DNA from: Antilocapra americana
Taxonomy: Eukaryota; Chordata; Mammalia; Artiodactyla; Antilocapridae
Direction: 5' to 3'
Assembly (NCBI GenBank): GCA_007570785.1
Contig: ML664161.1
Coordinates: 43,920,418 to 43,984,417 of the forward strand
DNA length: 64,000 nt
Under the pieces are notes generated by a model that saw nothing but the letters and a program-made list of their open reading frames with translations, was not told where the DNA came from and ran no database searches. Position numbers and translations under genes: made by a program. Shown piece by piece: positions 54,614-64,000 of this stretch (positions within the stretch are counted from its first letter, which is position 1; each line of letters begins with the position of its first letter).

Positions 54614-55937
54614 GTGAGTGACTGAGGGAGGGGGCCGCTGACAGCCGGGGCGCGGGGCGGGGGCCGGGGCTGCGGGGGCGGCTCCGGGGGGCGGCTCCGG
54701 GCTCTGCTCCACCCACCCCTTCCCAGCTCCCGGAGGCTAGGGCTGCGCAGAGTGCGTCTTCCTGGGGACCCCTGCTTGCGGAACCTGGGGGCCGCGAGCG
54801 CGGAAGGCGCGCGCACCCCTCTTCTGCCCGACCTCTCGGCGCCCCGCGCCCTCTGGTGCCAGGCCCGTGGGGGGCTCGCGCTGCGCCCCGGCCCCCAGAT
54901 GCGCGCGGGGAAAGGAGGGCTCCACGCTGCCCCGGGTGCATAAAGAACTGGGCATCCAGGTTCACACCGAATGGCCTTTGCCCGCCTCCTTCACCTTTTT
55001 CTGTCTCCTTCATTCCTTCTTTCCTTGCCTTCCGAATTTCCTGCGACCCAGTGGTCAGACTCATGTGACTTGCTTTTTAACTCTCACTTCTGTGTAGTAG
55101 AGTTAGGTCCGCAGGTCTTCTTTTTGGAAGCCTTTCTTTTCCGTTCTGAATTGGAGCGGTTCTCCCAAACTCACGGCCCCCTTCCCCCCCACCCCCGCTC
55201 GCCTCCCTGTTACACTGGAGTATGGTCCTTCGGATTTATGAACTATAAACATAAACCTATATGTATGATCCCAGCTATAGACTTTAAACTTATGTTCTCA
55301 TGCAGTTTTTACTGCCAATAGTAGATATATTGACCCAACACCACACAACACTAGACAATTGTGGTCAAGTTTGCATAAAAAAAGACAATTGTTTACTTAT
55401 TAACAAAGTACAGATTTCTTGAATAAACATTTCTGTGAGTAACATGGATTCTGAAGCATATTTGTACCTTTTCTTTTTCTTAAAAAAAAAAAAGCAAGCA
55501 AAAAAGCAAACCTGCTTTTTGAAGGATCAACAGGCTGTCACACACTCTAATCACCTTGATGACTTTTTCCTCCTACACAGCACACATATTTAATATAGTA
55601 CAGAGTAACTATATGAGATACATTTATTGTTTCCCCTTTTTTGTGAAGTACTTTAAAAGTATTTGTTGCAAAATAAGCAAAATACCTTGTAATCACTGCA
55701 CTTCTGAAACCAGGAAAAGTACCTGGTCTTAGGAACAGTGTAAAGAAGAACTTAGTCTCATATTTTGCTCTAATCTAAGCAGTATGAGGGTTTTTTTATA
55801 CACAGGTATTACATTCTCTATATATTTAAAAGTTTTATAAAATCTAGACAAGCCTGCAGCCTAGAACATTCCTTAGTATAAAAGCACCCCATTGTAGCAA
55901 TTTAAGAGCAGCATAGGATTGAAATAATTACTTAAAA

Positions 55938-56070
55938 TTCTTTTTTTTTTTTTTTTTACTGCTCCACGTGGTATGTGGGATCCTAGTTCCCCAACCCCAA
56001 CCAGGGGTCAGACGCATGCCCTTTGCGTTGAATGTGTGGAGTCAACCACTGGACCGCCAGGGAAGTCCCT
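55938..56070 (-). mobile_element. CHR-2 SINE
   Basis: A T tract of about 18, then CACGTGGTATGTGGGATCC and CACTGGACCGCCAGGGAAGTCCC, is the complement of a short CHR element. Confidence 0.88.
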
Positions 56071-56327
56071 GAAATAATTACTTTCTAAATTAGTTGTCTG
56101 CGGGACATTGTGGAAATAAATTTCTAAAGTTGCAGATTGTGCAGTCAGTGAAATAGTCAGGTAAGAGAAATTGATGAGCTATTTTCCTATTTTCAGAGTT
56201 TAGCATTGTCAACAAGGGAAAAGAAGCTCTAAGAAAGCAGAATGTTTAACTCGGGAGATAAGCTTCAACAGGGAGTCGGCTCAAAACTGTAGCTTATAAA
56301 CAGGAACTGAATCAAACTTGGGTCTTT

Positions 56328-56632
56328 TTTTTTTAAGATTTATTTATTTATTTTATTTTTTAGCTGTGGTGGGTCTTCAATGTGCACAGATTTTGTCTAG
56401 TTGTGGCTAGTGGGGGGCTATTCTTTGCTGGGATGCCTGGGCTTCTCATTGCGATGGCTTGCCTTGTTGCAAAGCATGGACTCTAGGGTGCATGAACTTC
56501 AGTAGCTGTGGTGCATTGGCTTAGTTGCTCTGAGGCATGTGGGGTCTTCCCGGACCAGAGATCAAACCTATGTTCCCTGCATTGGCATGTGGATTCTTAA
56601 CCTCTGGACCACCAGGGAAGCTTCCATACTTG
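56328..56632 (-). mobile_element. CHRL-type SINE
   Basis: TTTATTTATTTTATTTTTTAGC to CTCTGGACCACCAGGGAAGC on the plus strand is a full-length complement. Confidence 0.88.
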
Positions 56633-56684
56633 GGTCTTAACTGTATCTGTCATGCCTTACCTTTCTACCCTCTGACCCAGTGGA

Positions 56685-56860
56685 TCTCAGTCTGGACTGC
56701 ATAGTAGAATCATCTTATGTGCTTTTACATTTTAATACCCAGGCTGCTTGTATCAGAGATTCTCTTACTTTTGATATGGGGTGAACCTCAGTCATAGGTG
56801 TATTCTTTAAAGCTCCCCCGGTGTTTCTGTTTAGCAGTAAAGGTTGAGAACTACTGTCTG
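56685..56860 (+). mobile_element. MER5A-like hAT relic
   Basis: GGATCTCAGTCTGGACTGCATAG, AGAATCATCTTATGTGCTTTTA, ATACCCAGGCTG and a final GGTTGAGAACTACTG follow the MER5A order. Confidence 0.65.
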
Positions 56861-58184
56861 TCTAAAAAATGTCCAGTCTAACAAACTTGTGTTCTAGGCT
56901 CTTCTAAATCAGGCCTGTACTCACTTGTCCAGCTTTCCCCCCACTGCTTCCCAACATGAGCCTCCTCATGGTTCCACACATCAGCAGTTCAGATCCTGGC
57001 TTTTGTTAGAGATGTTGATCTTTCTCAGCATATGGATGCCCGCCTGTGCTCCCTCTCCCAATGACCGAAGTTCTAACTTTAATGAAGGTTTTCCTGGACA
57101 GCTCTCTCTCACTCTTTAGTGATTGGCTCCCTTTGAATTTTTCATCCACATATTGTTTAGGAGACTCCCTTTGTGCTTATATCATCTGGTAGTTTAACTT
57201 CTTTTGTGTTTGTGTGTCATTATTCTTAGACTTGATGGCAAGGAGTGTTTCAGTGTTTGCTCTTCTACAACAGTTTGCTTTGAGTCAGATTGATTTGCTT
57301 TGAAACCTCCCCAACACTGCTTGCAGCAGTAGTTTCAGGTTTGATTCCATACTGGATGTTTCTGTGTTGGTAGCTTCCCCACACCTTAACTCACGTCAGA
57401 TTTCATGTATGTCAGTTTCTTCCATGTCTTTTCCTGACTTCTTCAGTAAGTTGATTATTTTCTTTTCTGTGGTCCCAATAACAGCTTGTACTTATTTCTC
57501 TGTTCACACTAATCACGTTGCCACTGAGTATGTGTTTATCCATCTTCTCTATGAGCCTGTTACCCCTGGAGCATCCACACTGAGGGCTCCAGGAGGTACA
57601 ATTCACACTGTATTCTTGCATACCGTTGCAACATGGTGAAAATAGAACCCCACCAACAAAGCAACTATGGTCTCTCATCTTTGTACTTTTGGGACCTAAT
57701 GTAGCACCAATTATTAGTAGGCATTCAAATAATGTTTATTAAATGAGTAAATGACTATTGTGTTATATATTATGTGAAGATAACCATATACATCTTTAGC
57801 ATAGGTTGATTTGGCATTAATTGATTTCACCATTAAATATTCTTTATGTCCTATACTACTATTATGGATTTGTTAAGGATTAGTGGAATTTAAGTAATTG
57901 CGGTTATGATGGATCCCTTAAACATGTAATCTTCCTTCCAATATGCATGGAGATATATACCTTGAGTCTTTTACTCTGAACTCTGGAAGCTGACTCTTGT
58001 TATCCATAAAATATATGTGTAACGCTAAGAGAAAAGCTGTTAACTGTTCAATTAGATAATTTTTCTTTTTCTCATTAAGTTTTCCATATGGGTACAATTG
58101 CACTACTTCAGAAGGCCAGATCTTTTAATTAGATCAGTAGGAGATGATAAGTTGTTCCTATTAATGTGCTAATACTATGTTTTT

Positions 58185-58330
58185 AATTCAGTTCATGAAG
58201 TATTTATTGAGTGTTTACCATGTGCCCTATACTCTTAGGTATTAAAGAGAATACAAAAGTAGTAAATGGTGTGGACTCAGCTCTTAAGAAGTTTTTAGAC
58301 TTATTGGGAGAATTGGGGAACATCATATCA
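58185..58330 (+). mobile_element. Old repeat, first of two similar copies
   Basis: AAGTATTTATTGAGTGTTTACCATGTGCCC and the following text are a widespread mammalian repeat motif; a similar segment (AGTAAACATTTATCACCC...GAGTACTAATTC) follows at 58,440. Family not assigned. Confidence 0.4.
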
Positions 58331-61324
58331 AATAAGGGACTGAACACAATATTCATTGGCTAATTTAAAATAAGTACTCAAAATTGATGTTGCAGTGACG
58401 AATATCATGGAAAATTAACAGAAAGACCAGATATTCTTTCAGTAAACATTTATCACCCCCATACTGAGTACTAATTCTTAAGGATACAAATGTGGAAGCT
58501 TTGGTTTCTGCCATTTAGAAGTTTATAATCTACTGGGAATACCCAATAAGAATATAGAGTGTATTTCCTCTTAAGACTTTGTGGAGCAACAGGTACAAAG
58601 GCATGGAAATGAGAGAGGGCTTTTCTTGATTAAGGAGATGCAAATAGATTGTTGTGGTAGAAAAGTGGTATGTTAAAGGGCATGGACTTTGGGGTCAGAC
58701 ACGTGTGGTTTGCAAACTTTTATTCCTGAGAGATCTTAGGCCTCACAGACCTTGGCTGTGTAGTATGGTAATTTTTCTGCTAGTGGTAGTAAAAAGAGGT
58801 ACCCCCAGCTTCACTCAATTCCCACCTGTGCTCCTTGTGACTTCCCTTTTGTCTATTAGCTGGCTGCATGAGGAGCCTCAGACAGTCTTCCCTCCAAATT
58901 AATGAAGCCATTATTGGGTCCCTTGGCAAAAACATAATTTCTTGAACAGCAGGCATCCATAGTGAAGGGGACAGGGAGAAGAAATTTGTAGTGTAACCAT
59001 GAGAGGTACCACTTCTACCTCTACTTCAGTTGCAGGATAAATTTCTGTTTGGTTGTGAGCAACAGAAATTTCCTTTGGCTAACTTAAGCGGAAAAGGGGG
59101 ATTTGTGCATGGATCCTGGGTAAGCGCACAGAAGTGGAAGGAAAGTCAAATAATGAAGCCTTGGGAAGACCAGAGAAAGCAGCTTCTTGGATCATATGGG
59201 TCTGTGGGGCTAACTCAACCTCAACCAGTTTTCCTTCTTGCAGTTGGTCAGCCCCATGCCCATCCCAGGGGTGAACCCACATTTTATAGTCATATCAGAT
59301 CTCAGGAGTGAGACAGAGAAGCTCTCCAAAGGACAAGCCAGGTGGTATTGCCAGAAGGCCCCAAACAAGACATTTCCTACTGAGCTCATAGGATTTGGCT
59401 GTGTGGAGATCTTGATGTGTGAGCTTGATGTAAACAGTGTTTGGAATAAAAGCCAGATAACAGGGAGTTGAAGAGTGAGTAGCAAGTGAGGAAGAAAGGA
59501 CCCTGAGTATAAACTGCTTGTTCAAGGAGCCTGATGGTGAGGAGAGAGATAAGAATAGGAATACCTAGAATCTGTGGCAAGGTCAGAAAGATAAAAAAGA
59601 ATTTTAAAAACTTGTAAATGGGAAACAATGAATGTATTTTAATGTAAAAGCACTAGTAAAGAAGGAGAGATTAATGATATATGAAAGATAAGATATATTT
59701 TTGTAACAAAATTGCTAAGAAGTGGGAGTGATAAAGAGTTCAGAATAAAGGTAGAAGGTTAAGTTTTATAGAAGAAAACAGATTTCACTGGGCTTTAAAG
59801 AGTTGATTGGATTTGGAGTAAAGTGGAGAGGTTATGCCAGTGGGAAAATAGTATAAACTTAGCACAAAGTAAACTAGCTGGTAAGGAGCACAGGGAAGAA
59901 CCTCTGTGAAGTGGGGAGGAGGGAAGAGTTGATGACGTGATCAGCTGTGTAATAACCCTGCTGCTCTGTGTGTTGTACTAGGAGATGTGGATGAGCAGGC
60001 CTGGCCAGGAAAGATGGCAATGTGAAGTAGAGTCAGGAAAGGCAAGACCCAAGAGTTTGGATTTGATGCAGTAGATGTGGGAAATGGTACTGTAGACTCT
60101 GGAGCAGGAGAGGCACATGATGGATTAGAGTGCAATGGAAAGATAACGGAGACACTGGAGTGTAAGACCATTGAAGGACAGGGAAAAGACTGGGAGCAGA
60201 AGACTCTGAAGTCCCAAACCTGTGTAACACAGAGACTACTCTAAGGTGGTGATAACAAACATTAGGAGAGGAACCTTGTGAAACAAATTGATAGGATACA
60301 GTGAGACGATCTGAAGGTCATTTTGGGGTTTAAAGCCAGGTTAAAGTTTCGGTGGTGTTGATAAAATGGAGATTGGAAATAGTTCTCTTAAGAGGCAAGG
60401 CCATTTCGACATGTTGCAGACAGACTGGTTTATTGCTTCGAAAAGAATTGTTCTGAAGAGTGCTTTGCCTAACCAAAGATTTGGAATAAGATCAGCATTG
60501 AAGTGTAAGTTGTATTGTAAAAACATAGCAGTTTTTATACAGAAAGAAATTGAAACTTTGTAGGGAAAAAGCAAATAGGAAAAAACATTCATCCTTGGAA
60601 GTCAAAATGAGAGAAAGACAGGATTCATGTTAGAGAAAGATGATGCATAATTGGAGAGAGGAAGACAGCGTGGGAGGGAGAATTTCAAGCAAAAGGAGAC
60701 ATCAGCAACCTCATAGACTGCAGAGAGGAGAAGGCCTCTGGCTTGTTGAAAAATAGTCCCTGACCTCTAAGAAAGTAGTTTTGATTGGCAGGAGCAGTCA
60801 GAAGGCATACCACCATGGAGCTTAGAAGAGATTGGCCAGTGAAAGAAAGCTGAGTAGTTTCATAGAAATAGGAGGAGAGAAATGGAAGGATAAATAGAAA
60901 AAGCAGTAAATGCTTGTTTAATATAAAGAAGCAAGAGAGAAATGGTTAAGGAGGAAATACAGTACTAAAGAGGAAAGAAGTATAGAATCTCTCTCCACAA
61001 ATGGTGGAGTTAGCTTTAGGATGCTCTGGTAAGCTGAATGGACAGATGTATAGATCAAGGTCTGTTATGATAAATGTAAGATTTAGTTATGGAACTTGAA
61101 CCAGATGACCTTTATTTTCCAAGTGAATTAGGGGGAAAATGGAAGAAAGGCAATTAAGGTGTCTTGAGCTCTTGCTATGTATCAGATACTTTGCTTGATT
61201 CATTCCATGTATTATCATGTAAACTCTTAACAGTTCTTTGAGGGATTTGTGATAATCTGCCAGTTTTAAATTTGAGGGTGCTATGACTTCAATGAACAGT
61301 AATTTTTATGTATTTAAATATTTA

Positions 61325-61495
61325 TTTATTTGGCTTCACTGGATCATAGTTGTGGCATGTGGTATCTTTAGTTGCGGCATGCAAAATCTTAGTTGTGGCT
61401 TGTGGGATCCAGTTCCCTGACCAGGGATTGAACCTGGGCCCCCTGCATTGGGAGCATGGAATATTACACACTGGGCCACCAGGGAAGTCTTAAAT
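61325..61495 (-). mobile_element. CHRL/CHR SINE, internally shortened
   Basis: TTTATTTATTTGGCTTCACTGG to GGGCCACCAGGGAAGTCTT is the complement of a CHR element. Confidence 0.8.
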
Positions 61496-61502
61496 TTTTC
61501 TC

Positions 61503-61614
61503 TCTTTTTTTTTGGCTGCACCGCAAGGCACGTGGGATCTTAGTTACCCCACCAGGGATCCAACCTGCAGTGGAAGGACAAAGTCTTAACCACTGGACCA
61601 AGGAAGTCCCTTGA
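61503..61614 (-). mobile_element. CHR-2 SINE
   Basis: TTTTTTTTTGGCTGCACCGC, CACCAGGGATCCAACCTGC and CCACTGGACCAAGGAAGTCCC form a second CHR copy directly behind the first, in the same orientation. Confidence 0.85.
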
Positions 61615-62707
61615 ATACGTATTTTTAAAACCAAATAGCTAGTGAATGTCAATTTTGAGATATGATCCTTGGTCTGATATCAAAGGGTAGTCTCATTACC
61701 CTCTACCATTCATTCATTAATGTGAGGTAAAGAGTACTGGGGCCTTGAGAGCATCTGTGTTACTGATTACAGTGGCTGTGTCTCAGAAGCATTTGAGGAG
61801 CTTTAAAAAGTTCCTGTACTTTACCCTTGTCACTCATTCCTTTATCAGCTTACTCCTTGATTATCCCTTATATTAGTCAGGGTTCTCCAGAGAAACAATA
61901 GGATATATGTCACAAGATGGGTCTGGAGCATCTTATAGTGCCAAAAGAAAGGGAAGTACTACAAAGCAGGAGAGGGGGAAGGGGAAGGACATGTAAAAAG
62001 AACACTGGAGTGCCCAATGGCCAAAGCTTGAACAGTTTGACCAACAAAATAATATAGCATTAAATTTTGACCCAAAGAATAAAATAAATATCCTGAGTTC
62101 ATAATGATACAAGTAAATGATTGAATAAATAATTGAAAGAGAGGAGACAAATCTCCTTCATAGAAGAATTCTGAAAAATGTGTATTTAGATATGTCTTCT
62201 CCAAGAGATATTTATTCCCCTCTCTTTGAGTGTGGACTCGACTTAGTAGTATTAACTTTCAAAGAATAGAGAATATAAAGGGAAATATAGTAGCATTTCT
62301 GTAACTACTTGAATAGTGTTAACAAGAAATTTGAGGACAATTGGTGGGGATGACTACTACTTTTACAACTTAAATTCTTCAGAATGATTTGAGTAGTCTA
62401 ATATAAGGATGTTTTATTGTATAATGAAAAAAAATTAGTTAAGTAACACCAAGAATAAGAACATGGGAGAATAAGAACACATCTTTATTAGTGTTGAAAG
62501 CTGGGAAAGGTGTCATCTAAGGATCAGAAACATTAAGGACTTTATGAAAAATGAAAAGCACATAGGAGCAGTTTGATGATAAAATCATACAGCTTTGAGA
62601 AGTCTGCAAACCAGTTTAGACTTGAAGGGGAAAAGCTAGAAAAGTGAGTTTTCCAACACTATTCTGGAAAACTCCGAAGCCCAGAGACTGAAAAGTTGAG
62701 GTTGGTT

Positions 62708-63080
62708 GTCTTAGCCCATGTTGGTTGCTTTAACAACATACCATAGACTGGATGACTTACAAACAACAGAAGCTTATTTCTCACAGTCCTGGAGGCTGGG
62801 CATCCAGATCAGGGTGCCAACATGATTGGATTCTGGTGAAGCCCTTTTTCCAGGTTGCATACTGCCTTCTTCTTGCTGCAGCCTCACAAGGTGGAAGGGG
62901 CAAGCGAGTTCTCTGGGCCTTCTCTCATAAGGGCACCAGTCTCATTCATGAGGGCTCTGCCCTCATGACTTAATCATCTTCTAAAGGTCGCACCTCTTAA
63001 TGACATCACCTTAGGGATTAGGAGGTCAACATATGAATTGGGGTAGGGGGATGCAAAGACTCATATGATAATAGCAGTCA
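62708..63080. mobile_element. Old interspersed repeat, family unassigned
   Basis: CATACCATAGACTGGATGACTTAC, TTTCTCACAGTCCTGGAGGCTG and CTCATGACTTAATCATCTTC are phrases of a common old mammalian repeat. I am not sure of the family name. Confidence 0.5.
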
Positions 63081-63704
63081 AAAGGTAATTAATTATTAGA
63101 TTTTGGAACTGTATTAGGACTAATTAGAATAGCTAATACCAGTGTTTACTCCTGGGCTAACCTACTAGAACTTACTTATATAAATTAGGTGTATCTCCAT
63201 TGGGCTTGAGGGCCAGAGAGAGAATCAGGGTTATATCTCAGAGAACTTCTAATTGCCACTGTGCATGTGGGGCTCCTTTCTTCACTAGTTACCCACCCAG
63301 CTGCTTCCCTCCATCTCTGCATGACACTCTTGACAGGCAGAACTCTCATTATCAGCATACATGTTCATGATGCAGAGAAGAGTAATATTCACACATATTA
63401 AAGCAGTGATTCTAAGAGGTAGATGACCATTAAAATCACCTAGGTCATTTTTTAATTTAAAGGTGATTTCTACAGTGCATCCAGAGATGAGAACCACTTT
63501 GCTGGGGAAACCAACTTTAGCAATCAGTTCAGTTAACTGAGACTCACTAAATATTTAAGGAAAATCAAGAGGCTAAAAGAGGAACGCCAAACTGAACAAA
63601 CAGAGGAATCAATTTTGGGGGAAACAAATTGAACATAATAGATAATATTTGTTATTTAAAAGTGTCCTCAAAGATTTTAGGGAATACAGTTTCCATAAAA
63701 TAGC

Positions 63705-63972
63705 AATGCTGCTAAGTTGCTTCAGTTGTGTCCAACTCTCTGCGACCCCATACATGGCAGCCTACCAGGCTCCGGTGTTCCTGGGATTCTCCAGGCAAGA
63801 ACACTGGAGTGGGTTGCCATTTCCTTCTCCAGTGCATGAAAGTGAAAAGTGAAAGTGAAGTCGCTCAGTTGTGTCCTACTCTTAGCAACCCCATAAACTG
63901 CAGCCCACCAGGCTCCTCCTTCCATGGGATTTTCCAGGCAAGAGTACTGGAGTGGTTTGCCATTGCCTTCAG
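63705..63972 (-). mobile_element. Bov-A2 SINE (two Bov-A units)
   Basis: Two Bov-A monomers in a row (63,705-63,838 and 63,860-63,972) are joined by a linker rich in GAAAGTGAAA. There is no tRNA head, which defines the Bov-A2 dimer. Confidence 0.9.
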
Positions 63973-64000
63973 GACACTATAAAAGAGAAATAAGAACAGA

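Larger units (their letters stand above)
54100..54930 (+). promoter_or_regulatory. CpG-island promoter of the downstream gene (probably USF3)
   Basis: A CpG-dense block with no TATA box contains three inverted CCAAT boxes (ATTGG at 54,107, 54,194 and 54,225) and repeated GC boxes (GGGGCGGGG, 54,301-54,335). It ends in an exon with a strong donor. The last two ATTGG boxes are 31 bp apart, a spacing common for paired NF-Y sites. Initiation is expected near 54,260-54,300. The gene is assigned from mammalian gene order. Confidence 0.75.
54614..64000 (+). other. USF3: Intron 1 of the 54.5-kb gene (probably USF3), partial
   Basis: The intron starts with GTGAGTG and continues beyond the window. Repeats inside are listed separately. 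In 54,931-55,937, 56,071-56,327, 56,861-58,184, 58,640-61,324, 61,615-62,707 and 63,081-63,704 I see no exon, RNA gene or strong motif. Short stretches near 59,034-59,120 and 61,870-61,920 look like old interspersed repeats of families I cannot assign, and 58,640-58,760 and 61,140-61,265 are MIR-like. Confidence 0.5.

Noticed and set aside
54235..55064. Long minus-strand open frames (193 and 215 residues) across the 54.5-kb island
   Set aside because: High GC removes stop codons. Composition is low-complexity Pro/Ala/Arg/Gly and the frames run antisense to a well-supported exon and donor.
55000..64000. USF3 helix-loop-helix coding exon
   Set aside because: No matching coding stretch was seen; it should lie beyond 64,000.
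1..64000. CRISPR arrays, operons, prokaryotic or phage genes
   Set aside because: No spaced direct repeats or compact gene clusters; the DNA is plainly ruminant nuclear sequence.

Overview
This is mammalian nuclear DNA from a ruminant (cattle, sheep, goat or a close relative). The evidence is the repeat content: BovB (RTE-type) LINEs, Bov-tA and Bov-A SINEs, and CHR-family tRNA-Glu-derived SINEs, over a background of old L1, MIR and MER elements. Genes are split by introns, so most open frames are not genes. Nothing prokaryotic, no CRISPR array and no RNA gene was seen.

Layout. Positions 1-12,816 are read as intron 1 of ATP6V1A on the minus strand (V-ATPase catalytic A subunit); only its non-coding exon 1, ending at a splice donor at 12,816/12,817, lies in the window. 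A CpG-island promoter at about 12.6-14.4 kb sits between ATP6V1A and NAA50, which are transcribed in opposite directions. It carries a perfect CLEAR/TFEB-type palindrome on the ATP6V1A side. NAA50 is complete on the plus strand: five coding exons (13,984-13,991; 38,046-38,182; 38,591-38,710; 39,017-39,083; 39,785-39,962) join without error into a 169-residue N-alpha-acetyltransferase with all expected catalytic and cofactor residues. Its 24-kb first intron is crowded with BovB and SINE insertions. Its 3' UTR of about 2.8 kb is free of recognisable young repeats.

Downstream, 43-54 kb is intergenic and rich in L1, BovB and SINE copies, with an isolated GC-rich patch at 51.5-51.9 kb. A second CpG island at about 54.1-54.9 kb starts another plus-strand gene, with an exon ending at a strong donor at 54,613/54,614. 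From the known mammalian gene order (ATP6V1A - NAA50 - USF3) this is most likely USF3 exon 1. The remainder to 64,000 is its first intron.

The genes form no operon or pathway. ATP6V1A and NAA50 are housekeeping genes that share a promoter region. I did not find a convincing new biological system. The observations most worth a second look are the CLEAR element, the NAGNAG acceptor that toggles residue 4 of NAA50, the unassigned alanine-rich reading frame in the 54.5-kb exon, the GC-rich patch at 51.5 kb, inverted BovB pairs within the NAA50 intron, and SINE insertions stacked at one target site.
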